Assembly (NCBI RefSeq): GCF_036588685.1
Contig: NC_086378.1
Coordinates: 75,843,127 to 75,907,126, forward strand
DNA: 64,000 nucleotides
Origin: Mytilus trossulus
Taxonomy: Eukaryota; Mollusca; Bivalvia; Mytilida; Mytilidae
Direction of reading: 5' to 3'
Part shown: positions 23,571-34,548 of the stretch, in pieces
How the letters are laid out: the number at the start of each line of letters is the position of its first letter
Numbering within the stretch: the first letter of the stretch is position 1
Notes under the pieces: generated by a model
Databases searched by the model: none
The model's input: only the letters and a program-made list of their open reading frames with translations
What the model was told of the DNA's origin: nothing
Made by a program: the position numbers and the translations under genes

Positions 23571-25280
23571 AGCTGAAGTGCTTGCGGTAAAATATGAGAT
23601 TGATGTTCCGTAATTTAGGAATATTAACCTAGAGTACTTCAGCTATTGATACAAAATTATCTTGAGACTTGTTCATCCTGCTTAACATGCAATGAGACAA
23701 GGGCATTAACTCTTAATGAGTGGACAAGACAGAGTGAACGTTTAAAAGTGTAGGAAGTATTAAATAAAAGTTTCCATAACTGTGCAATATATATATATAT
23801 ATATTTGGTTGTGCCATCTTGCTTATATGACATCACAAAACAAAACTCATATTTACATTCCAAATTACTCTTGTTCATTCAATCATGTGTATATCTTTGA
23901 ACTAAATATTCTTGAAGTATATGCCATTGTGTAAAACAAACAAAAAAATTCCTCAGTCAAAATATAAGCATCTTTCTCTTCCATTTATGGAAACCAAAAA
24001 GCAAGAAAAATGAGAGACTTTTATAATTAATTTATTAATATTTTGATATAAATTCATGGAATCAGCATTTACAATGCACTTTTCATATGAGGTCTATTTT
24101 CATATTTATTTTGTGATTTCATCACATTAACATCATTTTGATATGCAAAATATTGGTCAGTGTTGACAGTTGAATTTTGTATTTTTTAAAACAGTGGAAC
24201 CCTTATTTTATACATTGGGATGTTTTATGTATGTCATAGGAATTATGAATATGAATGTTAGTTTATATGGAGAATAATGGGATTATTTCTATATAAAAGA
24301 AATAAATTTTTAAATATTTTATTATTCTTTTTACTCCTGCCTGCCAAAGTTGTGATCGGGTGTTATATTGGATTCAATTTATGTGTTTTGCCAGCTCAAC
24401 TGTAATATACGGTAGAAGTAATTCCTAACCCATTTACATATTCATACACCAGAAATGATATGAATGAGTCTTCTATCTAATATTATATAAATGCCTGATA
24501 ACGTAGTCTCCAATCACAGACACATTGACACATAGACACATCAACAAATAGACACATAAACATATGTGTCCATATTAGCCATTAGATATAACACCAATTT
24601 ACTAATTAATAATCCGCTAATGAGAACTTTTTCTTCTGTATACTCCAGTTGATCCGTTTTGCCTCCCTTGAAGTTTGCAACTCACTCCTCCATAACCTCT
24701 GAAAAGAATTTGTTGAAACCTTCTTAATATCCATATTAAAAAGTGCTTTTGTGTCACTTCCTATTTTGTTATCTGATCTTCTTAAGTATTTTTAAATTTT
24801 CATGAGAAATCAGACTTTTTGACCATTTGTATTGATGGTATAAAAATATGTGAGCTTTGCTGGCAGTTCCTCTATTTGAGTAGTACTGGCATTACTAGAG
24901 CGATGCCATTGCCGGTAGATACCTTCAGGGTATCTGCAGTCAGTTAGTGTCTTCTAGTCTGACATTACTTTCATAAATTTTATTGGATGTTTGATAAAAA
25001 AAATTATGGTGAACACTTGATTGATAGATCTTCTTAAGCTGGTTTTAGTCTGAGAATGCTCTTGTAGAATGGGAGACATAGGGTATGTTTTCATGGGGTA
25101 TCTACAATATTTGATATATAAACTGTATATAAGTATTCAGTAGCAAGGATACATGTATATACAGGTAGTTTTGGACCTGTCGGTCAGTCATTTTCAATTC
25201 TGGATACTTTTCTAAAACTTTAGAACAGAATGCAACCAAACTGGGGTAAATGGTCACACCTTGAACTATAATGGTTTACT
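23571..25280. other. Intergenic, no gene recognised
   Basis: Contains an (AT)n run near 23787-23804 and a short run of AGACACAT-like repeats near 24520-24560. No coding signal. Confidence 0.4.
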
Positions 25281-25284
25281 ATTA

Positions 25285-25325
25285 CAAATTGTGACTTGGA
25301 GGGAGAGTTGTCTCATTGGCACTCA
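25285..25325 (-). mobile_element. Family-A end fragment (reversed)
   Basis: GGAGAGTTGTCTCATTGGCA is the exact reverse of the family-A motif around GCCAATGAGACAACTCTCC. Confidence 0.55.
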
Positions 25326-25424
25326 TACAACATATAATGAATGAATAATCCGTTTTGGATTGTATGTCATCTCTAGAAAGGTTAAACTAGCTTTAAATTA
25401 TATTGCAATTTATGACAAATACAA

Positions 25425-25545
25425 TTGAGAATGGAAATGGGGAATGTGTCAAAGAGACAACAACCTGACCATAGAATTACCAACAGTAGAAGGTCACCAA
25501 TAGGTTTCAATGCAGCGAGAAATTCCCTCACACAGGAAACATGGC
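25425..25545 (+). mobile_element. Dispersed repeat fragment, second family
   Basis: AATGGGGAATGTGTCAAAGA, then GACAACAACCTGACC, GAAGGTCACCAATAGG and CAATGCAGCGAGAAATTCCC. I recognise this as part of a repeat common in mussel DNA. It is unrelated to family A apart from the AGAGACAAC core. Confidence 0.5.
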
Positions 25546-25904
25546 TTCTGGATTCTTAAATACTACATTTGGGACATATTGTCACATATAATGAGAGACA
25601 GAATGATTTATAGGTCACTGTGTTGAAGGTGAAGGTCGGACACTTAAAATTTTCAAAATTGTTCAGGAAATTAATTTCCTGATGCTAAATCTAATACTAA
25701 AAAAGGGATTGCAACCTTACTTGGATATTAATTCAAATAAGGGAGAGGTCTATTAATTAATTAGTTGCTAGGTCAATGTCATAGCAACTGGAAATGAATT
25801 TGTGTAACACAATGTCGGCAATAAGTTTTACCTTTGTCTGTACGTCCTTCCATAGTCCATACATCCCAAAATTGGTATCTGTGTTCTAACATTCATATTC
25901 AAAA

Positions 25905-26125
25905 TCCTGAGTCATTAGCCAGTCAACACTGAGGTAGAGGGTTCTATCCTGCACAGGTCAGGTTCACTCTACTCCAATCTCAATTATCTAGGATTGTCAG
26001 TTTGCCTACCAAAGGTCTGTGGATTTCTCCTGGAACTCCTGCTTCTTTCACCTATAAAGACTAACTGCCACAAAATCAGACAATAGGGTTGAAAATGGAG
26101 TTAAACACAAATCAATCAATCTTAG
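25905..26125 (+). mobile_element. SINE, tRNA-derived type
   Basis: A tRNA-like head with a box-B-like GGTTCACTCT near 25970 is followed by a conserved-core-like segment (GGATTTCTCCTGGAACTCC, CTTCTTTCACCTATAAAGAC, GCCACAAAATC). The 3' end is GTTAAACACAAATCAATCAA, an (AATC)n tail. This matches the layout of molluscan SINEs with a conserved central domain. Confidence 0.55.
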
Positions 26126-26938
26126 GTGTGTTTGCCTCAAATTTTATGACAATTATACACAATGCTTTACACCTTAATACTAAAAACACATAAAGTAAAA
26201 GTGTGTCCCTTTTACCATTTCATGGCTATGCCCCTTTAAATAATGGAAAAATCCTGATTGATATGTTTTGATCTCCAACTTGAGTTTGTCTTAACCAAAT
26301 GTTAAGAAACTTATACACAATGATTATTACCACAACATTTGGTGATGCCGCTTTTACCGTTCTTAAGTTATGTCTCTTTATAATGTTATATGCATGTGAT
26401 TGCATAATATATGTCCCATGTACACATTCCCCATTTATTTCCATTATATTTTGGATGTGGTGACATTTAAGTTTGCTCGTTTAAACTTTCCAGTTTTGTT
26501 TTTTTTGCAGTCAAACCTATTATTATTTTCTGATCTGATGCTTTCATCAGTGTGTACTATCAGGCGTTCATCATCCATTGTGTATTTGGTCCAATTTTTC
26601 GTGTTTGATGGAGTTTACCATGAAGTTGTGCCCACTTCAACTTGAAACTTTACAAATGTTAATTTTAATGTGAAATGTTTTACTAAAATAGGATTTTGAC
26701 CCGATTTTGGTGTTTACTCAGCATGGAAATGTGATGTTTGTTATGGACATATTTTATTGTTTTATACTAGGCTGGGTATGTACATGTCTCATCCTAAATA
26801 TGCATAACATATTTGTCACTAAACTTTACTCACTGAACAGACTGAAAAACTTCTCGTTAGAAATCAGTTTAAGTTAAACAATGGAATTATATGAAAAGAT
26901 TTTTTTCATGAGTTTGCACCTCTAGAGTAGCAAAAAAA
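26126..26938. other. Intergenic, no gene recognised
   Basis: A+T-rich. ORFs of 72-81 codons on both strands overlap each other and have no recognisable motif. Confidence 0.4.
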
Positions 26939-27099
26939 CAGAGGCTGATTTGGGGGAGGGGGCAGGGTGCCCGGGTCCCCCTTTTGAGAAAAAAAACTTT
27001 AGTTGCTTTTAAAGGGAATCACTGAAGCGTGACGAAATCGGGTCCCCTCTTAGGCAGCCAGTGGGCCCCCACTAATGAAAATTTCTAGATCCGCCACTG
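26939..27099 (-). mobile_element. Family-B MITE, full length, 161 bp
   Basis: Terminal inverted repeats CAGAGGCTGAT and GATCCGCCACTG (complement CAGTGGCGGATC). The body has GGGTCCCCCTTTTGAG, GGGAATCACTGAAGCGTGAC and CAGTGGGCCCCCACT. A possible AAAA duplication flanks it. Confidence 0.75.
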
Positions 27100-27384
27100 A
27101 AAACTGTAAAACCTTTTGAATAGTTTGAAGTAATGTTGAACTGCAACCTGAAAGTATCAATTTTACTCCACTGGTTTTGAAAAGGACAAAGACAAAGCTT
27201 CTTGAATAAGTCTAATAAGAGAAAGTATTGTTAGATACACATCTGAGTGAATAGAAGTATATTCACAAAGTCATCTGTTATCATACTTTACCCCCTCCTC
27301 ACCACTTTACCAGATGTGTCATCCAGATGGCACTTTTTAGTACTTTTTGTACGAGTTTGGTTTTTTCGGTGACGGATGAACTCG

Positions 27385-30300
27385 TGGTCTATTGGAACCT
27401 TTTTGCTGAGAACGCGGACTTCTGAGAAACACCCCTGATGTTATTGGAACCTTTTTGTTAAAAACGCGGACTTCCGAGATATCATCCCTTATTTAATTTG
27501 AACCGTTTTTGTTTAATACGCTGACCTCCGAGAAAGCAGCCCATACGTAATTTGAACCTTTTTTGTTGAAAACGCGGACCTCCGAGAAAACACTCATTAT
27601 GTAACTGGATCCTTTTTGCTGAGAACGCAGACCTCCAAGAAAAACACCCCGATGTTATTGGTACCTTTTTGTTTAAAACGCGAACCTCCGAGAAATCATC
27701 CCTTATTTAGTTTGAACCTTTTTGTTGAAAACGCAGACCTCCAAGAAAACAGCCCTTATGCAATTTGAACCTTTTTGTTGAAAACGCGGACATCTGAGGA
27801 AACACTCCTTAAGTAATTTGAAACTTTTTTCTTAAAAACGCAGACGTCCGAGAAAACACTCCTTATGTAATTTTAACCTTTTAGCTGAGAACGCGGTTTT
27901 CCGAGAAAACACCTCATGTTATTTGAACCTCTTTGTTGAAAACACGGACCTCTGAGAAAACATCTCTTATTTAGTTTAACCCTTTTGTTGAAAACGCGGA
28001 CATCTGAGGAAATACCCCGTATGTAATTTCAACCTTTTTCTTAAAAAACGCAGACCTCCGAGAAAACACCCCATATGTTATTTGAACCTTTTTTTTCTAA
28101 AAAAACGCGGACCTCCAGGAAAACACTTCTTATATAATTTGAACTTTTTTGCTGAGAACGCGGACCTCCGAGGAAACTTTTTTTGTGGAGTTTGAACCTT
28201 TTTTGTTGAACAGCGGACCTCCGATAAAGCACCCCTAACAAGTATGTTATTTTAACCTCTTTGTTGAAAACTCGGACCTCTGAGAAAACATCCCTTATTT
28301 AGTTCAACCTTTTTTTTTAAACGCGGACCTCCGAGAAAACACCCCTTATTCAGTTTAACCTTTTTGTTGAAAACACAGACCTCCTGGAAAACAGCCCTTA
28401 TGTAATTTGAATCTTTTTGTTGAAAACGCGGACCTCCGAAAAAACATCCCTTATGTAATTTGAACTTTTTTTTTTTTTATTAAAAACGCGGACCTCCGAG
28501 AAAACACCTCATATAATTTTTACCTTTTTGCTGAGAACGCTGACCTCCGAGAAAGCACCCCATATGTAATTTGAACCTTTATGTTGAAAACGCGGACCTC
28601 CGAGAAAACACCCCTTATGTAATTTGAACCTTTTTGTTAAAAACGCTGTCCTCCGAGAAAACACTCCTTATGTAATTTGAACCTTTTTTATGAGCAAGCG
28701 GACTTCTGAGAAAACACCTCATATTATTTGAACCTCTTTGTAGAAAACGCCGACTTCCGAGAAAACACCCTTATGTGATTGGAACCATTTTAAACACCCC
28801 TTATGTATTTTAAAACTTTTTGTTGCGGCCGCGGACCTCCGAGGAAACACTCATTGCGAGGTTTGAAATTTTTTGTTGAGAACGCGGACCTCCGAGGAAA
28901 CTTTTTTTGTGGAGTTTGAACCTTTTTTGTTGAACAGCGGACCTCCGATAAAGCACCCCTAACAAGTATGTTATTTTAACCTCTTTGTTGAAAACTCGGA
29001 CCTCTGAGAAAACATCCCTTATTTAGTTCAACCTTTTTTTTTAAACGCGGACCTCCGAGAAAACACCCCTTATTCAGTTTAACCTTTTTGTTGAAAACAC
29101 AGACCTCCTGGAAAACAGCCCTTATGTAATTTGAATCTTTTTGTTGAAAACGCGGACCTCCGAAAAAACATCCCTTATGTAATTTGAACTTTTTTTTTTT
29201 TATTAAAAACGCGGACCTCCGAGAAAACACCTCATATAATTTTTACCTTTTTGCTGAGAACGCTGACCTCCGAGAAAGCACCCCATATGTAATTTGAACC
29301 TTTATGTTGAAAACGCGGACCTCCGAGAAAACACCCCTTATGTAATTTGAACCTTTTTGTTAAAAACGCTGTCCTCCGAGAAAACACTCCTTATGTAATT
29401 TGAACCTTTTTTATGAGCAAGCGGACTTCTGAGAAAACACCTCATATTATTTGAACCTCTTTGTAGAAAACGCCGACTTCCGAGAAAACACCCTTATGTG
29501 ATTGGAACCATTTTAAACACCCCTTATGTATTTTAAAACTTTTTGTTGCGGCCGCGGACCTCCGAGGAAACACTCATTGCGAGGTTTGAACTTTTTTGTT
29601 GAGAACGCGGACCTCCGAGGAAACTTTTTTTGTGGAGTTTGAACCTTTTTTGTTGAACAGCGGACCTCCGATAAAGCACCCCTAACAAGTATGTTATTTT
29701 AACCTCTTTGTTGAAAACTCGGACCTCTGAGAAAACATCCCTTATTTAGTTCAACCTTTTTTTTTAAACGCGGACCTCCGAGAAAACACCCCTTATTCAG
29801 TTTAACCTTTTTGTTGAAAACACAGACCTCCTGGAAAACAGCCCTTATGTAATTTGAATCTTTTTGTTGAAAACGCGGACCTCCGAAAAAACATCCCTTA
29901 TGTAATTTGAACTTTTTTTTTTTTTATTAAAAACGCGGACCTCCGAGAAAACACCTCATATAATTTTTACCTTTTTGCTGAGAACGCTGACCTCCGAGAA
30001 AGCACCCCATATGTAATTTGAACCTTTATGTTGAAAACGCGGACCTCCGAGAAAACACCCCTTATGTAATTTGAACCTTTTTGTTAAAAACGCTGTCCTC
30101 CGAGAAAACACTCCTTATGTAATTTGAACCTTTTTTATGAGCAAGCGGACTTCTGAGAAAACACCTCATATTATTTGAACCTCTTTGTAGAAAACGCCGA
30201 CTTCCGAGAAAACACCCTTATGTGATTGGAACCATTTTAAACACCCCTTATGTATTTTAAAACTTTTTGTTGCGGCCGCGGACCTCCGAGGAAACACTCA

Positions 30301-33300
30301 TTGCGAGGTTTGAAATTTTTTGTTGAGAACGCGGACCTCCGAGGAAACTTTTTTTGTGGAGTTTGAACCTTTTTTGTTGAACAGCGGACCTCCGATAAAG
30401 CACCCCTAACAAGTATGTTATTTTAACCTCTTTGTTGAAAACTCGGACCTCTGAGAAAACATCCCTTATTTAGTTCAACCTTTTTTTTTAAACGCGGACC
30501 TCCGAGAAAACACCCCTTATTCAGTTTAACCTTTTTGTTGAAAACACAGACCTCCTGGAAAACAGCCCTTATGTAATTTGAATCTTTTTGTTGAAAACGC
30601 GGACCTCCGAAAAAACATCCCTTATGTAATTTGAACTTTTTTTTTTTTATTAAAAACGCGGACCTCCGAGAAAACACCTCATATAATTTTTACCTTTTTG
30701 CTGAGAACGCTGACCTCCGAGAAAGCACCCCATATGTAATTTGAACCTTTATGTTGAAAACGCGGACCTCCGAGAAAACACCCCTTATGTAATTTGAACC
30801 TTTTTGTTAAAAACGCTGTCCTCCGAGAAAACACTCCTTATGTAATTTGAACCTTTTTTATGAGCAAGCGGACTTCTGAGAAAACACCTCATATTATTTG
30901 AACCTCTTTGTAGAAAACGCCGACTTCCGAGAAAACACCCTTATGTGATTGGAACCATTTTAAACACCCCTTATGTATTTTAAAACTTTTTGTTGCGGCC
31001 GCGGACCTCCGAGGAAACACTCATTGCGAGGTTTGAACTTTTTTGTTGAGAACGCGGACCTCCGAGGAAACTTTTTTTGTGGAGTTTGAACCTTTTTTGT
31101 TGAACAGCGGACCTCCGATAAAGCACCCCTAACAAGTATGTTATTTTAACCTCTTTGTTGAAAACTCGGACCTCTGAGAAAACATCCCTTATTTAGTTCA
31201 ACCTTTTTTTTTAAACGCGGACCTCCGAGAAAACACCCCTTATTCAGTTTAACCTTTTTGTTGAAAACACAGACCTCCGAAAAAACATCCCTTATGTAAT
31301 TTGAACTTTTTTTTTTTTTATTAAAAACGCGGACCTCCGAGAAAACACCTCATATAATTTTTACCTTTTTGCTGAGAACGCTGACCTCCGAGAAAGCACC
31401 CCATATGTAATTTGAACCTTTATGTTGAAAACGCGGACCTCCGAGAAAACACCCCTTATGTAATTTGAACCTTTTTGTTAAAAACGCTGTCCTCCGAGAA
31501 AACACTCCTTATGTAATTTGAACCTTTTTTATGAGCAAGCGGACTTCTGAGAAAACACCTCATATTATTTGAACCTCTTTGTAGAAAACGCCGACTTCCG
31601 AGAAAACACCCTTATGTGATTGGAACCATTTTAAACACCCCTTATGTATTTTAAAACTTTTTGTTGCGGCCGCGGACCTCCGAGGAAACACTCATTGCGA
31701 GGTTTGAACTTTTTTGTTGAGAACGCGGACCTCCGAGGACACACTTTTTGTGGAGTTTGAACCTTTTTTGTTGAAAAGCGGACCTCCGATAAAGCACCCC
31801 TAACAAGTATGTTATTTTAACCTCTTTGTTGAAAACTCGGACCTCTGAGAAAACATCCCTTATTTAGTTCAACCTTTTTTTTTTAAACGCGGACCTCCGA
31901 GAAAACACCCCTTATTCAGTTTAACCTTTTTGTTGAAAACACAGACCTCCTGGAAAACAGCCCTTATGTAATTTGAATCTTTTTGTTGAAAACGCGGACC
32001 TCCGAAAAACATCCCTTATGTAATTTCAACCTTTTTTTAAAAACGCTGTCCTCCGAGAAAAAACTCCTTATGTAATTTGAACCTTTTTGCTGAGCAAGCG
32101 GACTTCTGAGAAAACACCTCATGTTATTTGAACCTCTTTGTAGAAAACCCCGACTTCCGAGAAAACACCCTTATGTGATTGGAACCTTTTTAAACACCCC
32201 TTATGTATTTAAAATCTTTTTGTTGTGGACGCGGACCTCCGAGGAAACACTCATTGTGAGGTTTGCATTTTTTTGTTGAGAACAAGGACCTCCGATGAAA
32301 CACTTTTTGTGGAGTTTGAACCTTTTTTGTTGAAAATCCGGACCTTCGATAAAACACCCCTAACAGTATATAAATGTTATTTGGACCTCTTTGTTGAAAC
32401 TCGGACCTCTGAGATAACGTCCCTTATGTAATTTAAACCTTTTTCTAAAAAACGCGAACCTTCGAGAAAACACTCTTATGCTATTTTAAACTTTTTGCTG
32501 TGAACGCTGACCTCGAGAAAGCACCCCATATGTAATTTGAACCTTTTTGTTGAAAACGCGGACTTCCGAGAAAACACCCCTTATGTAATTTGAACCTTTT
32601 TGTAAAAAAACGCTGACCTCCGAGAAAACACCCCTTATGTAATTTGAACCTTTTTTTTAAAAACGCTGTCCTCCGAGAAAAAACTCCTTATGTAATTTGA
32701 CCCTTTTTGCTGAGCAAGCGGACTTCTGAGAAACACCTTATGTTATTTGAACCTCTTTGTAGAAAACGCCGACTTCCGAGAAAACACCCTGATATGTGAT
32801 TGGAACCTTTTTAAAAAACCCTTATGTATTTAAAAACTTTTTGTTGCGGACGCGGACCTCCGAGGAAACACTCATTGCGAGGTTTGAACTTTTTTGTTGA
32901 GAACGCGGACCTCCGAGGAAACACTTTTTGTGGAGTTTGAACCTTTTTTGTTGAAAATGCGGACCTCCGATAAAACACCCCAAACAGTTATGTATTTAAA
33001 CCTCTTTGTTGAAAACTCGGACCTCTGAGAAAACATCCCTTATTTAGTTTAACTTTTTTTTGAAAACGCGGACCTCCGAGAAAACACCCCTTATTTAGTT
33101 TAACCTTTTTGTTGAAAACACAGACCTCCTGGAAAACAGCCCTTATGTAATTTGAATCTTTTTGTTGAAAACGCGGACCTCCAAAAAAACATCCCTTATG
33201 TAATTTGAACCTTTTTTTTTTATTAAAAACGCGGACCTCCGAGAAAACACCTCATATAATTTTACCTTTTTGCTGAGAACGCGGACCTCCGAGAAAACAC

Positions 33301-33790
33301 CTCTCATGCTATTTTAACCTTTTTGCTGAGAACGCTGACCTCCGAGAAAGCACCCCATATGTAATTTGAACCTTTTTTGTTGAAAACGCGGACCTCCGAG
33401 AAATCACCCCTTATGTAATTTGAACCTTTTTGTTAAAAACGCTGACCTCCGAGAAAACACTCCTTATGTAAATTGAACATTTTTGCTGAGCAAGCGGACT
33501 TCCGAGAAAACACCTCATGTTATTTGAACCTCTTTGTAGAAAACGCCGACTTCCGAGAAAACACCCTTATGTGATTGGAGCCTTTTTAAACACCCCTATG
33601 TATTTAAAAACTTTTTGTTGCGGACGCGGACCTCCGAGGAAACACTCAATAAATTAAATAATAATAATAATAATAAACATTAATGAGGTTTGAACTTTTT
33701 TGTTGAGAACGCGGATCTCCGAGGAAACACTTTTTATGGGGTGTGAACCTTTTTTGTTGAGAATGCGGACATCCGAGAAAACACCCACAT
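27385..33790. repeat. 53-bp satellite, array 2
   Basis: Consensus monomer of about 53 bp: AATTTGAACCTTTTTGTTGA, AAACGCGGACCTCCGAGAAA, ACACCCCTTATGT. Outer monomers (27385-28186 and 31752-33790) are diverged, and the core is a homogenised higher-order repeat. An AAT microsatellite interrupts it near 33655-33680. The sequence is unrelated to array 1 despite the same period. Small ORFs inside are artefacts of repetition. Confidence 0.95.
28187..31751. repeat. Higher-order repeat, five units of about 723 bp
   Basis: The landmark GGAGTTTGAACC recurs at 28187, 28911, 29634, 30358, 31081 and 31752, giving spacings of 724, 723, 724, 723 and 671. Units are nearly identical over hundreds of bases, with differences mainly in homopolymer length. 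The fifth unit lacks exactly one 53-bp monomer. Each unit carries one GCGGCCGC site. Confidence 0.92.
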
Positions 33791-34494
33791 ACTTTTTTTA
33801 TGACATAGAACACAAATGGCATTCATGGTGTTATTTTTAAAATGTCAACCTTGATAAATATTCATTTAGAAACAATTATAATAGATTGAATAGTCAAGTT
33901 ACTGATATCATAATGTTACCATATGCATTTTGACTTCAACAACAGATATAGTTATAGTCTTACTAGACACCAGCTTGTCAATTTGTACAGTGTAAATAGT
34001 TTTGATTATTTGGTTTATATTTACTTTTATTCAATGGAGAAGCCTCTTGTTTTACCGAGCGAAATTGGTAAACCACTCAAGTATGAGGTCAACTCCTTTA
34101 TACCGGAAGAATAAGGAGAAAAGGGAAGAAGATTGCAAGTGCAACAGCTATAAACTAAAGTTCAAATGAAGTGGATGTACAAGCAATTATAGACAATTGC
34201 ATGGCCCTAAACAATGAGAAAATTAACCCAATACCGTATCCTCGGCTATAACATACTTTATAACAAAACGATTTCAGAAAACAAAAATGACAAACATGAA
34301 CCAACGACAACAACTTTACTGCAGGCAACATATTATACAAATAAATTATTTTATATCTGTTCGTGTTCACTACATCTTTAAAGGGAAACAACGCTATTTC
34401 CTTTTAACATGTTAATCATTGTTTCCTCTTTTTTTTTAATAAATGAGATAAAATAAAATATATTGTTTATTATCCTTCATATCAGTCAGTTTTC
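33791..34494. other. Unique spacer between satellite and LINE
   Basis: No gene recognised. A 63-codon plus-strand ORF (33923-34114) has no supporting motif. Confidence 0.4.
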
Positions 34495-34548
34495 GGTAGC
34501 AGGTTTGTGCGAGACAAGCTTGGAGAGGTCAAGTTTGGCTGAATTGTA

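Noticed and set aside
28976..30677. Two identical 84-codon ORFs 1447 bp apart
   Set aside because: They lie in equivalent positions of the higher-order satellite and are copies of the same repeat, not genes.
27385..33790. CRISPR-like array
   Set aside because: Repeats are directly adjacent with no unique spacers, and the DNA is animal; this is a satellite.
33923..34114. 63-codon ORF between satellite and LINE
   Set aside because: No motif, flanking splice sites or conserved partner; within chance expectation for A+T-rich DNA.
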